A stretch of DNA of 64,000 nt from Sordaria brevicollis (lineage: Eukaryota; Ascomycota; Sordariomycetes; Sordariales; Sordariaceae). Shown piece by piece: positions 1 to 12,032 of the stretch. The stretch spans positions 434,001 to 498,000 of the forward strand of contig JAUTDP010000009.1 in the NCBI GenBank assembly GCA_033439795.1, written 5' to 3'. The notes beneath the pieces are model-generated. The model searched no databases. It saw only the letters and a list, made by a program, of their open reading frames with translations, and was not told where the DNA came from. The translations under genes were made by a program, and so were the position numbers. Position 1 is the stretch's first letter. Each line of letters starts with the position of its first letter.

Positions 1-479
1 TCTTTAGACGAATATTACTCTATTAAAATAGTTAAGTATTAATTAATATAAAAATTTACTAATCTCCCCCATTTTTTCTATCTTCTTAAATAAAAACCTA
101 TTATCCAATCCCTCCCTAGAATTAGAATTACCCTACCCGATAATAATTTTACTAATAGTATTTCTTTAATAATTATTAATATATAATAAAAAGGAAATCG
201 TAATAGTATTCCGGCGTCTCCTATTAAAAAGAAATAATTATTACCGTTAATTCCTGAAACGAAAAGGAAGCGTATAAAAGAACAATAAATATTAATAATT
301 AATATTAATAATTATAAGGGAAAAGAAATTATTATAATTAATAATTTTATTTTATTTAATAAATTTAACGTAGATAATTAATTCCCGTTTACTAATAAAT
401 TTCGAAAATTTAATAATATAATTTTCAATACTAAATATACTCTAATATTATCCCGATATATTATATTTATAAATTGTAT

Positions 480-770
480 TTAAAATATAGGATATATTAC
501 TATATTAATAGCCTAAAATAAAAAGAAGATCGGTTAAGAAGAAAGTAGGTAGAAGATAAAGCGTAAATTAATTTAGAAAAAGAGAAAAAAAAGGGAAAGA
601 GAATTTAAAAAATTAAAAAGGTAAAAAAAGAAGAAATCGGTTAAGAAAAATTAAAATAATTATTAATAAATTTAACTTTATAGGATTAATAAGTAATTTT
701 AAAAGGAAGTTTAAAATAAAGCGGATAAATAAATATAAGGGTGTACGGCTAAATAGCAGATTTTTTTCCG
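480..770 (+). pseudogene. Lys/Arg/Glu-rich relic, possibly a transposase C-terminus
   Basis: Read on the plus strand with stops treated as mutated Gln or Trp codons, this stretch gives a very basic, coiled-coil-like run rich in Lys, Arg and Glu (many AAA, AAG, GAA and AGA codons). Such tails occur at the C-terminus of fungal pogo/Fot1-type transposases, but I cannot see a catalytic DDE region upstream inside the window. A purine-rich low-complexity run without coding history is an equally good explanation, so the call is weak. Confidence 0.2.
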
Positions 771-1282
771 AATTTTTTCGAAAATCTTTCGTAATTTTTT
801 ATTCTAAAGGAATTCTTCTAAGGATTTTCCCTAATTATAATTTAAAAAAAGAAATATAAAATAAGGATATATTATAATAAATTAATTTAAAGGAAATATA
901 ATAGTAATATATTAAATAGATTAAGAAAGAAAATTGTAGAATAAATTTCGGATTTTTATATAGTAAAAAGGAAAGTTTTAAAGGAATAAAAGGAGAGAAG
1001 GGTAATTAGAAAAAAAAGAAGGAAAATTAAATAACTTTTACTAGAATAATAATTAAACTTTATTTAATCTTTAAAATAAAAATTTTCTTCAATTTGGTAA
1101 AAATTAACTCCTTAATTAAATTTTTAAAATTTCCTAACCTTACTTTTATAATAAGTAAAAGAAAAGATATAATTAAGTCGAAAAAGATGTTCTTATTATT
1201 AGATTGCTCCTTTTTCCCCTATAGATTTATTCTTCTCTCTATTCTTTTAGTCTTATTAGAAGTTTTTGATATGGCTCCTTTC

Positions 1283-1320
1283 CTAGTTGTTGTAGTGGTA
1301 GTAGTTGTTTGGGGTTGTTT
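1283..1320 (+). repeat. GTT/GTA low-complexity patch
   Basis: A short run of GTT, GTA and GTG triplets that reads as poly-valine in one frame. It is G-rich on the plus strand and contains little for RIP to act on. It explains the apparent open frame around it, which I do not regard as a gene. Confidence 0.5.
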
Positions 1321-1989
1321 TTCTTCCCCATTTCAATAGTAAAAGAGGTAAAGAAACGATATAAAAGAAAAATGAAAATAAAGGTTAATATATAATATTA
1401 TAAATTATAGTAAATTAGATTAAATAAAAGATAAAAAAAGGTATTATAATATTAATTAATAGGATAACGGTAATAGAATATTAATTAAGTTAATAAAATT
1501 AAATAATATATAATAAAATATACGGATAATTCGAATTATATATATAATTATAATAAATTTATCCTACGTATTATCTACAATCCTAAATACTATATAATAT
1601 CTTCCGCTTTCCCTATACTATAATTTTTATAAATTTATCGATAATTAAACGACTAACTGGGTAATAATTAATAATCTTTCTTTAAAAGCTTTAATTTCTT
1701 TAAAGCTTCGATATTTACTTTATAATAAATATTATACCCTATAGAAGTAGGACGTTTATATAATTCTTATAGCGGGTTTTAATTTCTAAAAATTAAAATA
1801 TTATTTCCTTTGGATAATTAATAATCTTTATTAATAATAATTAAAATGCCGTAACTTTTATAAATTTATTTATAATTATATAATTATAAACTTTAATGTT
1901 AAAAAGCTTTAAAGTAATTTTTCTATTTATTAATTTATGATCCGAATAAATTATATTAATCGTTAAATTACCCGTTTTATAAAAATAAT

Positions 1990-2200
1990 AAATAATTACT
2001 TTACTGTATATTAAGAAGCGAAATTTTAAGAAAAAGGTTTATTTATAATTAAAGGAACTTTTTATATATTAGGAAATAGAATTTCGAGAAGAAAGTTTAC
2101 TTATAATTAAAAAAGCCTCTTATATATTAAGAAATAGAATTTCGGGAAGAAAATTCATTTATAATTAAAAAAATTTCCTATACGTTAAAAAATAAAATTA
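1990..2200. repeat. Degenerate tandem repeat, period about 59 bp
   Basis: Three clear copies start near 2038, 2096 and 2155. Each carries the core TTATAATTAAA followed by a segment ending in AATAGAATTTCG. A weaker fourth copy precedes them. Copies differ mainly by C/T and G/A changes, as expected if RIP acted on a tandem array. Confidence 0.7.
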
Positions 2201-2320
2201 ACCGAATTGATATATTCGATTAATAATTTACGGCTTTCTAACTGAATCGATATATTCGACCGATAATTTATAACACTTTAACCGAATTAATATACTCGAC
2301 CGGTAATTTACGGCTCTTCT
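2201..2320. repeat. Tandem repeat, three 40-bp units
   Basis: Units begin at 2201, 2241 and 2281, an exact 40-bp period. Each unit contains GATATATTCGA (or a transition variant), then AATTTA and a short CGGCT or ACACT segment. It directly abuts the 59-bp array but is unrelated to it in sequence. Confidence 0.85.
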
Positions 2321-2417
2321 ATAATAATAAACCTAATAGCCTTAATTTAATAATTTAAAAATTAATTAATTTTTAAGAAAGAAATTCGGCGGTTATACGT
2401 ATTATAAAATAATCGGG

Positions 2418-2673
2418 TTAATATTTTTCTAAATTAAATTAAGAGAGGGTATAATCGCTTTTAAAGATTTTAAGTTATTAGGTTTTTAATTTAAAGTTAA
2501 AATAGTATATTATTACTTAGGCGAAAGGCTACTAATTTACTAATGGCGTTATCGACGGCTTTTTCGAAATTGATTATAAAGTTAGTTATATCGAGCCCGT
2601 CGGCCATTAAATTACAATCGGAATAATCCAATTAATATTCTTCAAATTAAAATTAAAAGAGGGTATAATCGCC
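2418..2673. repeat. Direct repeat pair of about 42 bp
   Basis: The segment at 2418-2458 and the one at 2631-2673 share the core GAGGGTATAATCGC, preceded by a similar TTAATATT plus A/T-rich stretch. They lie about 213 bp apart in the same orientation. Function is not evident. Confidence 0.6.
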
Positions 2674-2989
2674 TTTCGTTTCTTAAATTATTTTAAATTA
2701 TTTTATCTTCGGTTTAGGGTTTAATAATTTAATAAATAATATCATTTTTTAACGTTTAGGACTAGGAGTTTTAGCCGGTATTAAAAATAGGGTTTAAATA
2801 ATTACGGCGTCCTTATAATTAGTCAATTTAATGGGTAATTAGTTTAAAATTGGCCGTAATATAATAATTAATTTAATATATTAAAATTAAGAACGTTCGT
2901 TATAACGTTTATCGCAAATAAAAATAGAAGCGAACGGTAGTATATAGGGCCGTATTTTCGTTTTATAGGGATAAGAAATAATAAAAAAG

Positions 2990-3112
2990 AGGTTCTATTT
3001 AATTAATATATAAAAGAAAAGAAATTCTATTTAATTAATATATATAAACAAAAATATTCTATTTAATTAATATATAGAAAAAAAGATATTCTATTTAATT
3101 AATATAAATAAA
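2990..3112. repeat. Tandem repeat, four units of 31-33 bp
   Basis: The core TTCTATTTAATTAATATA recurs at about 2993, 3024, 3057 and 3089, separated by a variable AG-rich linker. It may be a subterminal array of a transposon; which one is unclear. Confidence 0.85.
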
Positions 3113-3282
3113 CGATTAATAAAGGAAGGATAAATATCTGGTGGATAAAGTTAAATAGAATAAAAAGGAATAAATAAATATATAAATAAGGGAAGGTTAG
3201 GAATAAAAATAGAAACGGGAATTTAGGAAATAATAAGAAAATTTTTTATATTCGTACGTATAGAGGTAGGGACGGATATAAA

Positions 3283-3296
3283 TAGCCGGATCCGGC
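3283..3296. other. Perfect palindrome AGCCGGATCCGGCT
   Basis: A 14-bp perfect GC-rich palindrome stands alone in a strongly AT-rich background, beyond the C-terminal end of the minus-strand Helitron relic. Helitrons end in a GC-rich hairpin a few bases before a CTRR terminus. The position fits, but I do not see an unambiguous CTRR directly after it on the minus strand, so the link is inferred. Confidence 0.4.
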
Positions 3297-3499
3297 TTAG
3301 CACTAACGTAATATATATAAAATTCAATATATAAAATAATAATATTATATTTCTTATATATTAATATAGATTACCCTAAATAATATATTTAAAAGTCTTT
3401 TATTAGAGGAAATATTTTTTAAGGCCATTTCCGTATAATATTTAAAGTACGCTTATTTATACCTATACGGCTAACTATACGTATAATATCAATTCCAAA

Positions 3500-6400
3500 A
3501 AGATAATCGAATATAATACTTTTTAAAGAAATAATTTTAGAAATAATTATATAAATTAAATTAGTAATAAAATTTATTTCAAATATACTAAAAATAATTT
3601 AATTAACCGTTATACTTTATAATTTATATACTATAATAGTACATAATATAATAATAAGGAATTACTTCTTAATATAATTGATATTATTATATATAAATTC
3701 CCGGGTAGAACGAAATACGGGTATAATATACGTATTAATACCTTTACCCGGGTCGTTTTTAAAAATCCGGGGACCGCTATAATTAAAAAAACGGATTAAT
3801 AAAATATAGGGCAGCGTAGTACGAAGGTTAATATTAATAAATTATACAATATTTTAAATAATATTAATAATACTATTAATTAACCCTTTCTCAACTTAAT
3901 AATTTTCTATTAATATAATTTTAACGCTAATAATTAATAGGAATATATTATAAAAATTCCCTATTTAATTAGACGCCACTTAGGTAATAATAAAAGCCGT
4001 AATATTATAGTTAAATATATAAATAATTTTAACCTATATATATAACTTACTGAAACCGAAATAGTAATTTTAATTATATTATTTAACTTTATTATTCGTT
4101 GGGTAAATATATAAAATATTATTAAACCGGTTAAAATTAATACCGGCCTATTTAAACCTATATATAATCTTTATAAATAGGAGTTCCTGATCCGTAGGAA
4201 TAGGTTTACTGATATGTATATAATTAAAAATATCCCTAAATATTATTTATATAGGACTATTTTAATATACGACTGTTATTAATTCTATAATTTTATTAAA
4301 TAAATAATACGCAATTTAATTACTATATTCTATAATATTAAATTTATAATTAAGTATTTATTTATATAAAGCCTTCTATAAGATAGGAGGAAATTGATAA
4401 AAATCCCTAATAAGTAGAATATTCCTATTATTAAAAGGTAAGCTAAAGTTAGGGAATACCTAACTAAGCCGTTACTCAATAAAATATATTATTTTAAAAT
4501 CAATTATAAATTTTTTATCGATTATAATATACCGTACGTAACGGAGCCGTATTTATAAAATATTAACGTTATTATTATTTATATTTAATAATTAAATAAC
4601 GTTAAAAATAGGAAAACGAAGGAGAGAATATAAAATAGAGCCGTTAATATTATTAATAATAATATTAATTAGAGTAAAACGTACAATAATTATAGCCTTC
4701 TTCTTATTAAAATATATTATATTATATAATAATTCTTTTAACCTAATAAATAATAAAGTAATAACGAACAATTTACTAATATTATTTTTACTATTAAATT
4801 ATATTCTAAAGGGAAATAGATCGTATTTAATATAAACGGCTAAATAATAATCGACGAAGGTATCGTATATTAACTTCTATTTAGGGTTAAACCTAATAAA
4901 TATAATATTAATTACCTCCTTAACTTTATATAAACCCGGATTTTCGGCTTTCTTCTATTTTTAATAATTTTTCTAAATATTAAAATTCCGGAAATCTTTA
5001 TAAAATCTATAGTATAGCATCCAATTATACGTAAAGTCGATATCCTTATTACCGAAGGCTATAATATCCTTATTTATACTCAAATTCCGGTTAAAACGGT
5101 ATGCAATTAATATTATTAAATTATCCTAATAAATATCTTTATTATTTTTATTACTATCAATTAGCTCGAAATCGTTTTTAGGGGGTAATTTAAAACGTTT
5201 ATTATAATAATTATATTCGTATTCGTAATATTCCCTATAATGGTTATATACTTTAAATTACGTAGGATTTTTAACGCTATTAATTATATAGAGAATAAAC
5301 TCGTTAATAAATATATAAAGATAATAAAATATTAATTTTATATAATAAAAGTCCGGATACTAATTAGGTATAATATCTATTTTATACCGAAATATATATT
5401 TAAATATACGTACTCGCTAATAGAATTTCTATAGTTTAATATTCTAATTAATAAATATATAAAATTAAAAATAAATAAAATTAATAAATTGCTCGTTACG
5501 CTATAAATATTTATTGTACTATATAAAGTAATTATGAATATTATTATTTATACTAATAATATAACGTTAATGAAGTTTATAAAGCCTATAATTTATTATT
5601 CGAACTGTACGGGTACCTTTATATAAATTAAAATTAATAAAATAATAATAAACTTCCTATACAAATTAATCCCACTCGGTAATTAATTTATTTATTAATT
5701 TAGAAGCTAAAGAAATTAACGGTAATATTTCTAAAATCTTAGGGAATATAATAGCCGTAAATTTTTAATACGATTTAAATTTAATTTCGCCTTTTAAATA
5801 ATACTTAATAATATAGTATAATACGGCTATATTAATAATATAAGGAAAAATATCGGTATTACTTTATTAATTCAAAGATATAATAAGATTCTAAAGATTA
5901 ATTATATTATTATTACGTATTAAATTAAATATATTATATAAAGGGTTTAATTTACGCGTAATATATAAATTATTATAAATATCTTTAGGAAAATAAAACC
6001 GATAAAATTAATTATCGGGATTATTATATCTCCCCCCCTTTTTTAAACGTTAATAATAATTACTACATTTATACGTTTAAATAGCGTTAATAATGCGCAA
6101 TAGGATATCGAACGTAAATTACTCGTATTTATATATACGAATAATTAAAATATTTACTTTATCGATAATAATCCCCGTACTATTCCTATACGGCTCTAGG
6201 TTTATAATAATAATATATATACTCTAAAATTCGGCGAAAATATTTATACCCTTTTATATATTTAAATTAATTTTAAATATACCTTTATACTAATATAGAC
6301 TATAATTATAAAAATTACCGCGAGCTTACTATTCGTATTTATATTAATAATTAATAATTCGAAATTTAAATTTAAGGATTAAATTAAAAAAATTCTCGTA

Positions 6401-8110
6401 CCGCTTCTAAAAATATTATATATTAATAAAGGGATTATAACGCAAGTTTTCCGCTACTATATTTTTCTATTTACATTCGCTAATTTAATATTATTTTCGA
6501 TAACCGGATATTAATTTAATTAACGACCGCTATTAATAATTAATTAGGGTAAAGGTTAAAAAGAAGAATAGCGTACCGAATATATAAATATAGGCTTTTA
6601 AATCCTATCTCCTTCCTCTTTAATAAAGCCTTATATTATATAATATATCCGTATACTTTACAATAAATTTAAATATATATTTAGAATATTCCGTTCAGCT
6701 AATAAACGCTTCCTTAATATTTTAAACGGTCAAATTAACGTCGGCGGTTTTAATACTAATATAGTATCGACTTTTAACCTTAATTTGCTATCGTATTAAA
6801 ATATTAAAAATAATAAAACGGAAACGGAAATATTATATAAAGCGGCTATTATATTATTTTATATAATAATTGAAATACTCTTCATATTCCATATCGTATA
6901 TACGCTATTCGAAAAAATTAACCTTCCTTTCCGGATATAACGTAAAGAAAGTTAACGAAAATAATTTATATACCCCCTAAATTTATTAAAAAAAATAAAG
7001 CGAATAAAATTAAATATATTTATAAAGCCCCGAATACGATCTTATTTATTATATTCTATACGATTAGGATTTATATAATTAAGGAAATTAAAGGTAAAAA
7101 GGAAATTGGGAATTAATTCGAAATAATCTAGGGAATCCGGTCTAATTATATCTTAATTAAGCGTATATAAATTAAATAAATAATTAAAAGGAAATTCAAG
7201 ACCGTATACTAAATTTAAATTAATATATTAAAAACGTTAATTATTTTAATTATATTAACCGCCGGGTTAACTATATTATTAATTACCACGTTAATTATTA
7301 AACTAATTAATTAATTAATTAAATTATACTTAATTATATATAAAATTAAAAATAACTACCTCCTCTTCTTCATTAGGATTAAACTCGTCGTTTTTATCGA
7401 TTTAAATATTATTTTAAGTAATTTAAATATTAATATAATTAAATATATTACTATCTTTAAATAATTAAAATAAACGTCCGTAATTAATTTTAATAGTATA
7501 ATAATTGGAATACTTCTTCTTCAAATTCTTAAATTATATTTAAATATAATACTAATTAACTTCGAACTTTCGGCGGAATTACCGTTTAACGTACTCCGGC
7601 TATCGACCGTTAACGGGAACGGCATTACAAAATATAATAAAGAGGATATTAATTTTTTTAAAAAGTAACGGTAATTTATAATATATTAAAATAATATCCT
7701 TAAAATAATAATTTATATAACTATAATAATAATATTATTAACCTCGGACTATAAAAATATTTATAATTATATATATAATAACGATGAATATTTCCTTAAT
7801 AGGATTAAATTCCGGTAAATCTACTAAAATCTCCCCGAAATCTATATAATTTAGCGTAAAATAGAATAGTATATCCCTTAGCCGATTATATTTATATTTT
7901 TTATAGACGTAATATTTATACTCCTTTAAATTATCAAAATTAAAATTAAATTATTTTTTTTTATAGGATTTATAATATTTTATTTCGATATTAAATATAA
8001 CGTTATTAAACTTTTTAATGAAGTCTTTATCCTTATTTATAATCGCCTTCTCCTATAAATATAGATTACGATTTATAATTAAAGGGGGATATTATAATTT
8101 AAACCGCGAG
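3500..8110 (-). pseudogene. Helitron Rep/PIF1-type helicase polyprotein (RIPed relic)
   Basis: Helitron transposase relic; in living elements this protein combines a HUH replication initiator with a superfamily 1 PIF1-like helicase for rolling-circle transposition. Reading the minus strand and treating TAG/TAA as mutated Gln/Trp, the order is right. A Rep-associated stretch lies at about 6250-5590, with a segment resembling the fungal signature SAQEVCH near 5650. The helicase follows. A segment like NINGSTLHSLL lies near 4640, a DEKS-like Walker B region near 4500, and a clear DFYQFPP motif (the helicase GDFxQxPP block) at about 4384-4411. The N-terminal part above 6300 and the C-terminus below 3900 are only weakly readable, so the ends are approximate. 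It is heavily RIPed and certainly inactive. The downstream palindrome may be its terminal hairpin. Confidence 0.82.
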
Positions 8111-8234
8111 TTAAAACGTAATATATACTCTCGGTCGACTAAATCTTTAAAAATTAATTAAAGGATAATTAATTCTATTTAATTAATATTAAGATTAGGG
8201 GTAAGCGGTTTAAGAAGAAGTTATTATACGAGGG
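8111..8234. other. RIPed spacer upstream of the Helitron relic
   Basis: A/T-rich sequence between the Helitron coding relic and an unmutated hairpin. It should contain the Helitron 5' end (normally TC), which I cannot place. Confidence 0.4.
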
Positions 8235-8292
8235 CTGCCGCCCCCGTACCCCCGCAAAATTTGCCTTCGGCAAATTTTATACGGGTGGGCAG
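8235..8292. repeat. Nested GC-rich hairpin that escaped RIP
   Basis: The inner stem is perfect: AAAATTTGCC (8256-8265), loop TTC, GGCAAATTTT (8269-8278). Outside it, 8235-8248 (CTGCCGCCCCCGTA) pairs with 8280-8292 (TACGGGTGGGCAG) with one bulge and one mismatch. The whole forms a cruciform of about 58 bp. It retains CpA sites, while neighbours on both sides are RIP-saturated. It may be the terminus of a foldback or Helitron-type element. Confidence 0.75.
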
Positions 8293-8371
8293 AAATTTAC
8301 TTGAAGCGGAACTTAATATTTACTTCCTATATTTTTCATTATATTTTTAATAGGTTTTTTTTATTATTATT

Positions 8372-8678
<307 letters not shown>

Positions 8679-8827
8679 ATTATTTATTCACTTATGATTC
8701 TTTTTTTATTTATTAGTATTTATTAATTTACTATTATTTATTTATTTACAATTATTTATTATTTACTATTATTTATTTATTATTTTTTAATTCACTATTC
8801 AAATATTATTAAAAAGATTTTATTTTT

Positions 8828-8902
8828 ACTCCGGCCGGGAATCGAACCGACCGCTAAAAGGTATATATTATAACCGTACATTTGCTAAGTTAGCTACGAC
8901 GT
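8828..8902 (-). tRNA. tRNA-like sequence, anticodon possibly UAU (Ile); degenerate
   Basis: The minus strand has a perfect B box, GGTTCGATTCC (8838-8848), and a decayed A box of the form TAGCTAACTTAGC. A 7-base loop GTTATAA with T33 would give anticodon TAT. The 75-nt length suits an intronless tRNA. The acceptor ends ACGTCG and CGGAGT pair at five of six positions. Stems in the anticodon and T arms carry mismatches, several of them explicable by RIP, so this is a tRNA relic or SINE head rather than a working gene. A T-run follows shortly after its 3' end. Confidence 0.5.
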
Positions 8903-8949
8903 TTTATTTAGAAAATAAAAAATTTTTTTTTATTATATACCTATCCGTC

Positions 8950-9330
8950 GGATTTTTTTAAAGCTCTTTTTCTCGCCCGGCAGGCAAGCTACGGTCACGT
9001 GAGTGGTACCATTGTACTCGTCTCAGCTTACTCATCATTTTGGTACCCACTTTGTCTTGATAGGACCCACTTTAGAATGCCAAGCCTCGTCCCATCTTTA
9101 GCACCTTGGCAAAAGTTTAATTCAACCAATTGCAGGTCGAGAAACAGGGATTGTGGTTTCGGGTAGACGGGTAAACTTCGGGAAGATTTTTGGGATCGAC
9201 GCAGGGGGGTCACCGTATTATAGAAGAAGCTACGCTCAACGCTTTGCTCCGTGTTTTTTCAACACTTCTCAATGTTGAAGCTCCGCTTCAAATAAATCGG
9301 CTACGGGGACGATTACGGGGACGATTACAA
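8950..9330. repeat. RIP-poor island with left copy of a direct repeat
   Basis: Base composition returns to normal here: CpA, GGTACC and CACGTG are present. From about 9117 to 9300 it matches 11745-11915, sharing AACCAATTGCA, a GGGGGTCACCGTATTATAG block and a TTGAAGCT-CGCTTCAAATAA block. The last block includes the small hairpin TGAAGC-TCC-GCTTCA. The short open frame on the minus strand is not supported as a gene. The pair probably marks the ends of one element, since the copies are in direct orientation and flank about 2.4 kb of RIPed sequence. Confidence 0.6.
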
Positions 9331-10625
9331 TTATAAGGATAATTATAAGGACGTAGAAGGATAGGCTTATTATTAAAAAACTTATTTACTGTTAAGGTAT
9401 TTATTATAAACCTTTATAATTAATATAAAAAAATTAAAAATAACGGCTAATATTTATTATATTCGCCCAATATATTTTAAGAAAAGGGTTGATTAAAATT
9501 GCGTTTACTATATTAATAACGCTAATTAGGAAATTATATATTACTACTACCCGGGGTTAATAATCGATTAAAATATTATTATAGGCTATTAATAAATTAA
9601 CCGTCTATAATATAATACCGTTAATAATATTCTTTAATATTATAAAAACTTATTATTTCGTAATAATACTTTATACGTAAATTATAAGAATATAATTTAT
9701 AAAAAATAAGTTTTAAAAGTATAATAATTACTACGAAAGGAAAATAATATACGAAGTAAAATATATATTTTATATAACTTCTATTAATAATATATACGAA
9801 TAAATATATTATCGATATTAATTATTAAATTCCTAAGTTTCGATAGGGCGTTAAAAACTATACGGACCGTTATAATTAAAATATAGTAAATTATAATTAA
9901 AGGAATATATATTAAAGGAAATTACCTTTAATTATATTAGGGTATAAATATTAAATAAAGCTACCCGTAACTAAAACGGATTAAATCGAATTAAAGTATT
10001 TTAACCTAATATATTAAAGGACCAAACTTATTTATATAAATTCTATATAATATTAATTAATAGCGTAAAAAATATTTACTCTTTATAACGACGGCGGATT
10101 TTATAATTTCTATTAATAATATTATATAGCTATATAATTTTTACTAAATTCGGTTAATAATAACGGAAATAATTAAAAGTATTTAAACCGTTAATATTAA
10201 TACCTTATATTAATTATTAAAACGGAATATTATACGTACTAAATTATATATAACGGATAACCGGTATTATAAAAAGAGGTTATATATTTAAAGGCGGAGC
10301 CGGAATTAAAGCCGGATATATTAAAACCGGAACCGGAATTCGAAGCGGAATAAAACGTATCCAAATTAGAATTAATATAATTAATATACTAGGGACTATT
10401 ATACAAAACTCTATAATAACCAAACGATTACGTATATTTTAAATTATTAATTTAAACCGTTATTCCTTTTTACCCTAAATATTATAATAATAAAAATAAT
10501 TCTAAATTAATTTAATTAAGTCCCTCTTATTTATAAAATCTATAATTAGAAAAGCCCCTTTATATTTATTATATATACGTAATTTAAAATCCTTTTCTTC
10601 TTCTTCTTTTTCTTTATCGTTAAAA

Positions 10626-10735
10626 AGCGGTTATAATTAATTAAAAGAAAGAAATTAATTAAAAAGAAACGGTTAGCTAAAAGGAAGTAGTTAGCTGAAA
10701 GGAAGCGGCTAATTGAAAAGAAAGAATTAATTAAA
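10626..10735 (+). repeat. 18-bp tandem repeat, five to six units
   Basis: Units such as CGGTTAGCTAAAAGGAAG, with variants carrying AATTAATT or GCTGAAAGG, recur every 18 bp. The period is a multiple of three, so in a coding sequence it would give a six-residue basic repeat. This is compatible with, but does not prove, a former protein-coding origin. Confidence 0.7.
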
Positions 10736-10904
10736 ACGTAAAATAAATATAACGATAATATTTACCTATATAATTAAAATAAATAATTAATATAATACTA
10801 AGATAATATAATTTATATATATAGGGGATAAATAAATAAGGGATAATTATAAAAAATAAATAATATACTTAAAAATATAAAACGTATAAAATAATTAAAA
10901 GTAT

Positions 10905-11310
10905 TATACTTATTAAAAGGGTTAAAGATTAAATAAGGTCGTTTATATATAGGCGATTACGGTTACGTAAAGACGAATACTAAATTATTAAAAAAAACGG
11001 TATTACGTTACGTTAATAAAAGGAATAGAGAATTATAATTAAAAATACCCTACTTATTAAAAGAATTATAATTTTAATAAGGTCGATTATGCGTAACCGA
11101 ATACGGCTACGTAAAAACGAATACCGGGTTAATAAAAAAAAATCGAAAATAATAGCGAATAATGCTATTATACTAAATTAATAAAAATAGTATAGAATTA
11201 TTTAAGGCTAATAATACCTTATTTATTAAAAGAATTATAATTTTAATAGGGTTAATTACGCGCAACCGAATACGGTTATATATAACTAAATACCGGGTTA
11301 TTAATATCCG
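10905..11310. repeat. Imperfect large tandem array, three copies of 145-170 bp
   Basis: Copies start with (T/C)TTATTAAAAG at about 10909, 11053 and 11220. They share AATAAGGTCG or its transition variants and a block with CGAATAC..GGTTA. Units differ in length by indels as well as transitions. Confidence 0.65.
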
Positions 11311-11744
11311 TAAAAATAAAAGAAACGATAAATAAATATAAATTACTATTTATTATTATAATTATTATTTAATTATTATTTATAATAGTTATTTAATAAA
11401 AACGAAAAAAGGGCTATTCATTCTATTTATAATTATTACGATTATTATTTAATTATTAAATAAAATAAAAAAAAGTATTATTCGTTTATAAAAAAGCGGT
11501 ATTGTTTACGAATAATCGAAATTGAATTTATATAAACGGTAATTAAAAATATATATTTACTACAATCGAAATCGGATTTACGTAAGCAGCAATTAAATTC
11601 CTAAAGCAATTACAACGTACTTACTTATTACTAGTAAGCGGGCAATCAACCTATTAATGAAGGTTAACGCTAAAAAACGGGCCGTAGGGTATATTTATAT
11701 TACAATTTGCGATTTAACCAATCGTAGGAGCCCATTTTGCTAGA

Positions 11745-11915
11745 AAACGCGTTTTAACCAATTGCAAGTTGAGAAATCGCGGGTAAACCTCGTAGCTATT
11801 TATAAGGATAATTAATAAGGGGGTCACCGTATTATAGAAGAAACTACGTTCAATATTCTACTCACTCCGTATTATAATATAAAGTTCTCTAGACTATATT
11901 GAAGCTACGCTTCAA
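11745..11915. repeat. Right copy of the 9.1-kb direct repeat
   Basis: It matches 9117-9300 in the same orientation: AACCAATTGCA, then GGGGGTCACCGTATTATAG, then TTGAAGCTACGCTTCAAATAA. It is moderately RIPed (for example GCTACGCTC has become ACTACGTTC), while the segment just before it (11700-11760) is nearly intact. Confidence 0.65.
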
Positions 11916-12032
11916 ATAACTTTTATAAAAAACCTTTAATTTTACGCCCGAATTAATTATATAAAGGTTTAAAGGTTTTTTTACTATAAAAAATAAACGT
12001 TTAATAAAGTCGATTTCTATTATATAATTATT
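11916..12032. other. RIPed spacer before element F
   Basis: A short A/T-rich stretch between the 11.8-kb repeat and the start of the F LTR. I see nothing in it. Confidence 0.5.

Larger units (their letters stand above)
1..3280. other. RIP-degraded sequence, no recognised gene
   Basis: This stretch is extremely AT-rich with saturated TpA and almost no CpA, so any former coding sequence is full of TAA and TAG. I recognise no conserved domain with confidence. It holds a basic low-complexity relic near 480-770 and several tandem repeats, listed separately. It is probably the remains of one or more transposons, cut by the window edge on the left. Confidence 0.6.
9331..11744. mobile_element. RIPed body between two direct repeats, unidentified
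   Basis: Strongly RIPed sequence bounded by direct repeats of about 170-185 bp. A plus-strand reading from about 9370 to 10030 is fairly long in one frame if stops are ignored, but I recognise no transposase, reverse transcriptase or helicase motif in it. It also contains an 18-bp repeat tract and a larger tandem array. It could be a short non-autonomous LTR-type element or an unclassified DNA transposon. Confidence 0.35.

Noticed and set aside
1094..1339. Open frame of 81 codons on the plus strand
   Set aside because: Ends in a poly-valine low-complexity patch and has no recognisable domain; it survives because the patch contains no RIP-sensitive codons.
3283..3296. BamHI-centred palindrome as a cloning artefact
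   Set aside because: The sequence is flanked by ordinary RIPed DNA on both sides with no vector sequence.
9028..9213. Open frame of 61 codons on the minus strand in the RIP-poor island
   Set aside because: Part of it overlaps a non-coding direct repeat, and it has no similarity I recognise; it is open because the island escaped RIP.
10905..11310. CRISPR-like spaced repeats
   Set aside because: The units are 145-170 bp long and imperfect with no constant short repeat, and the genome is fungal.
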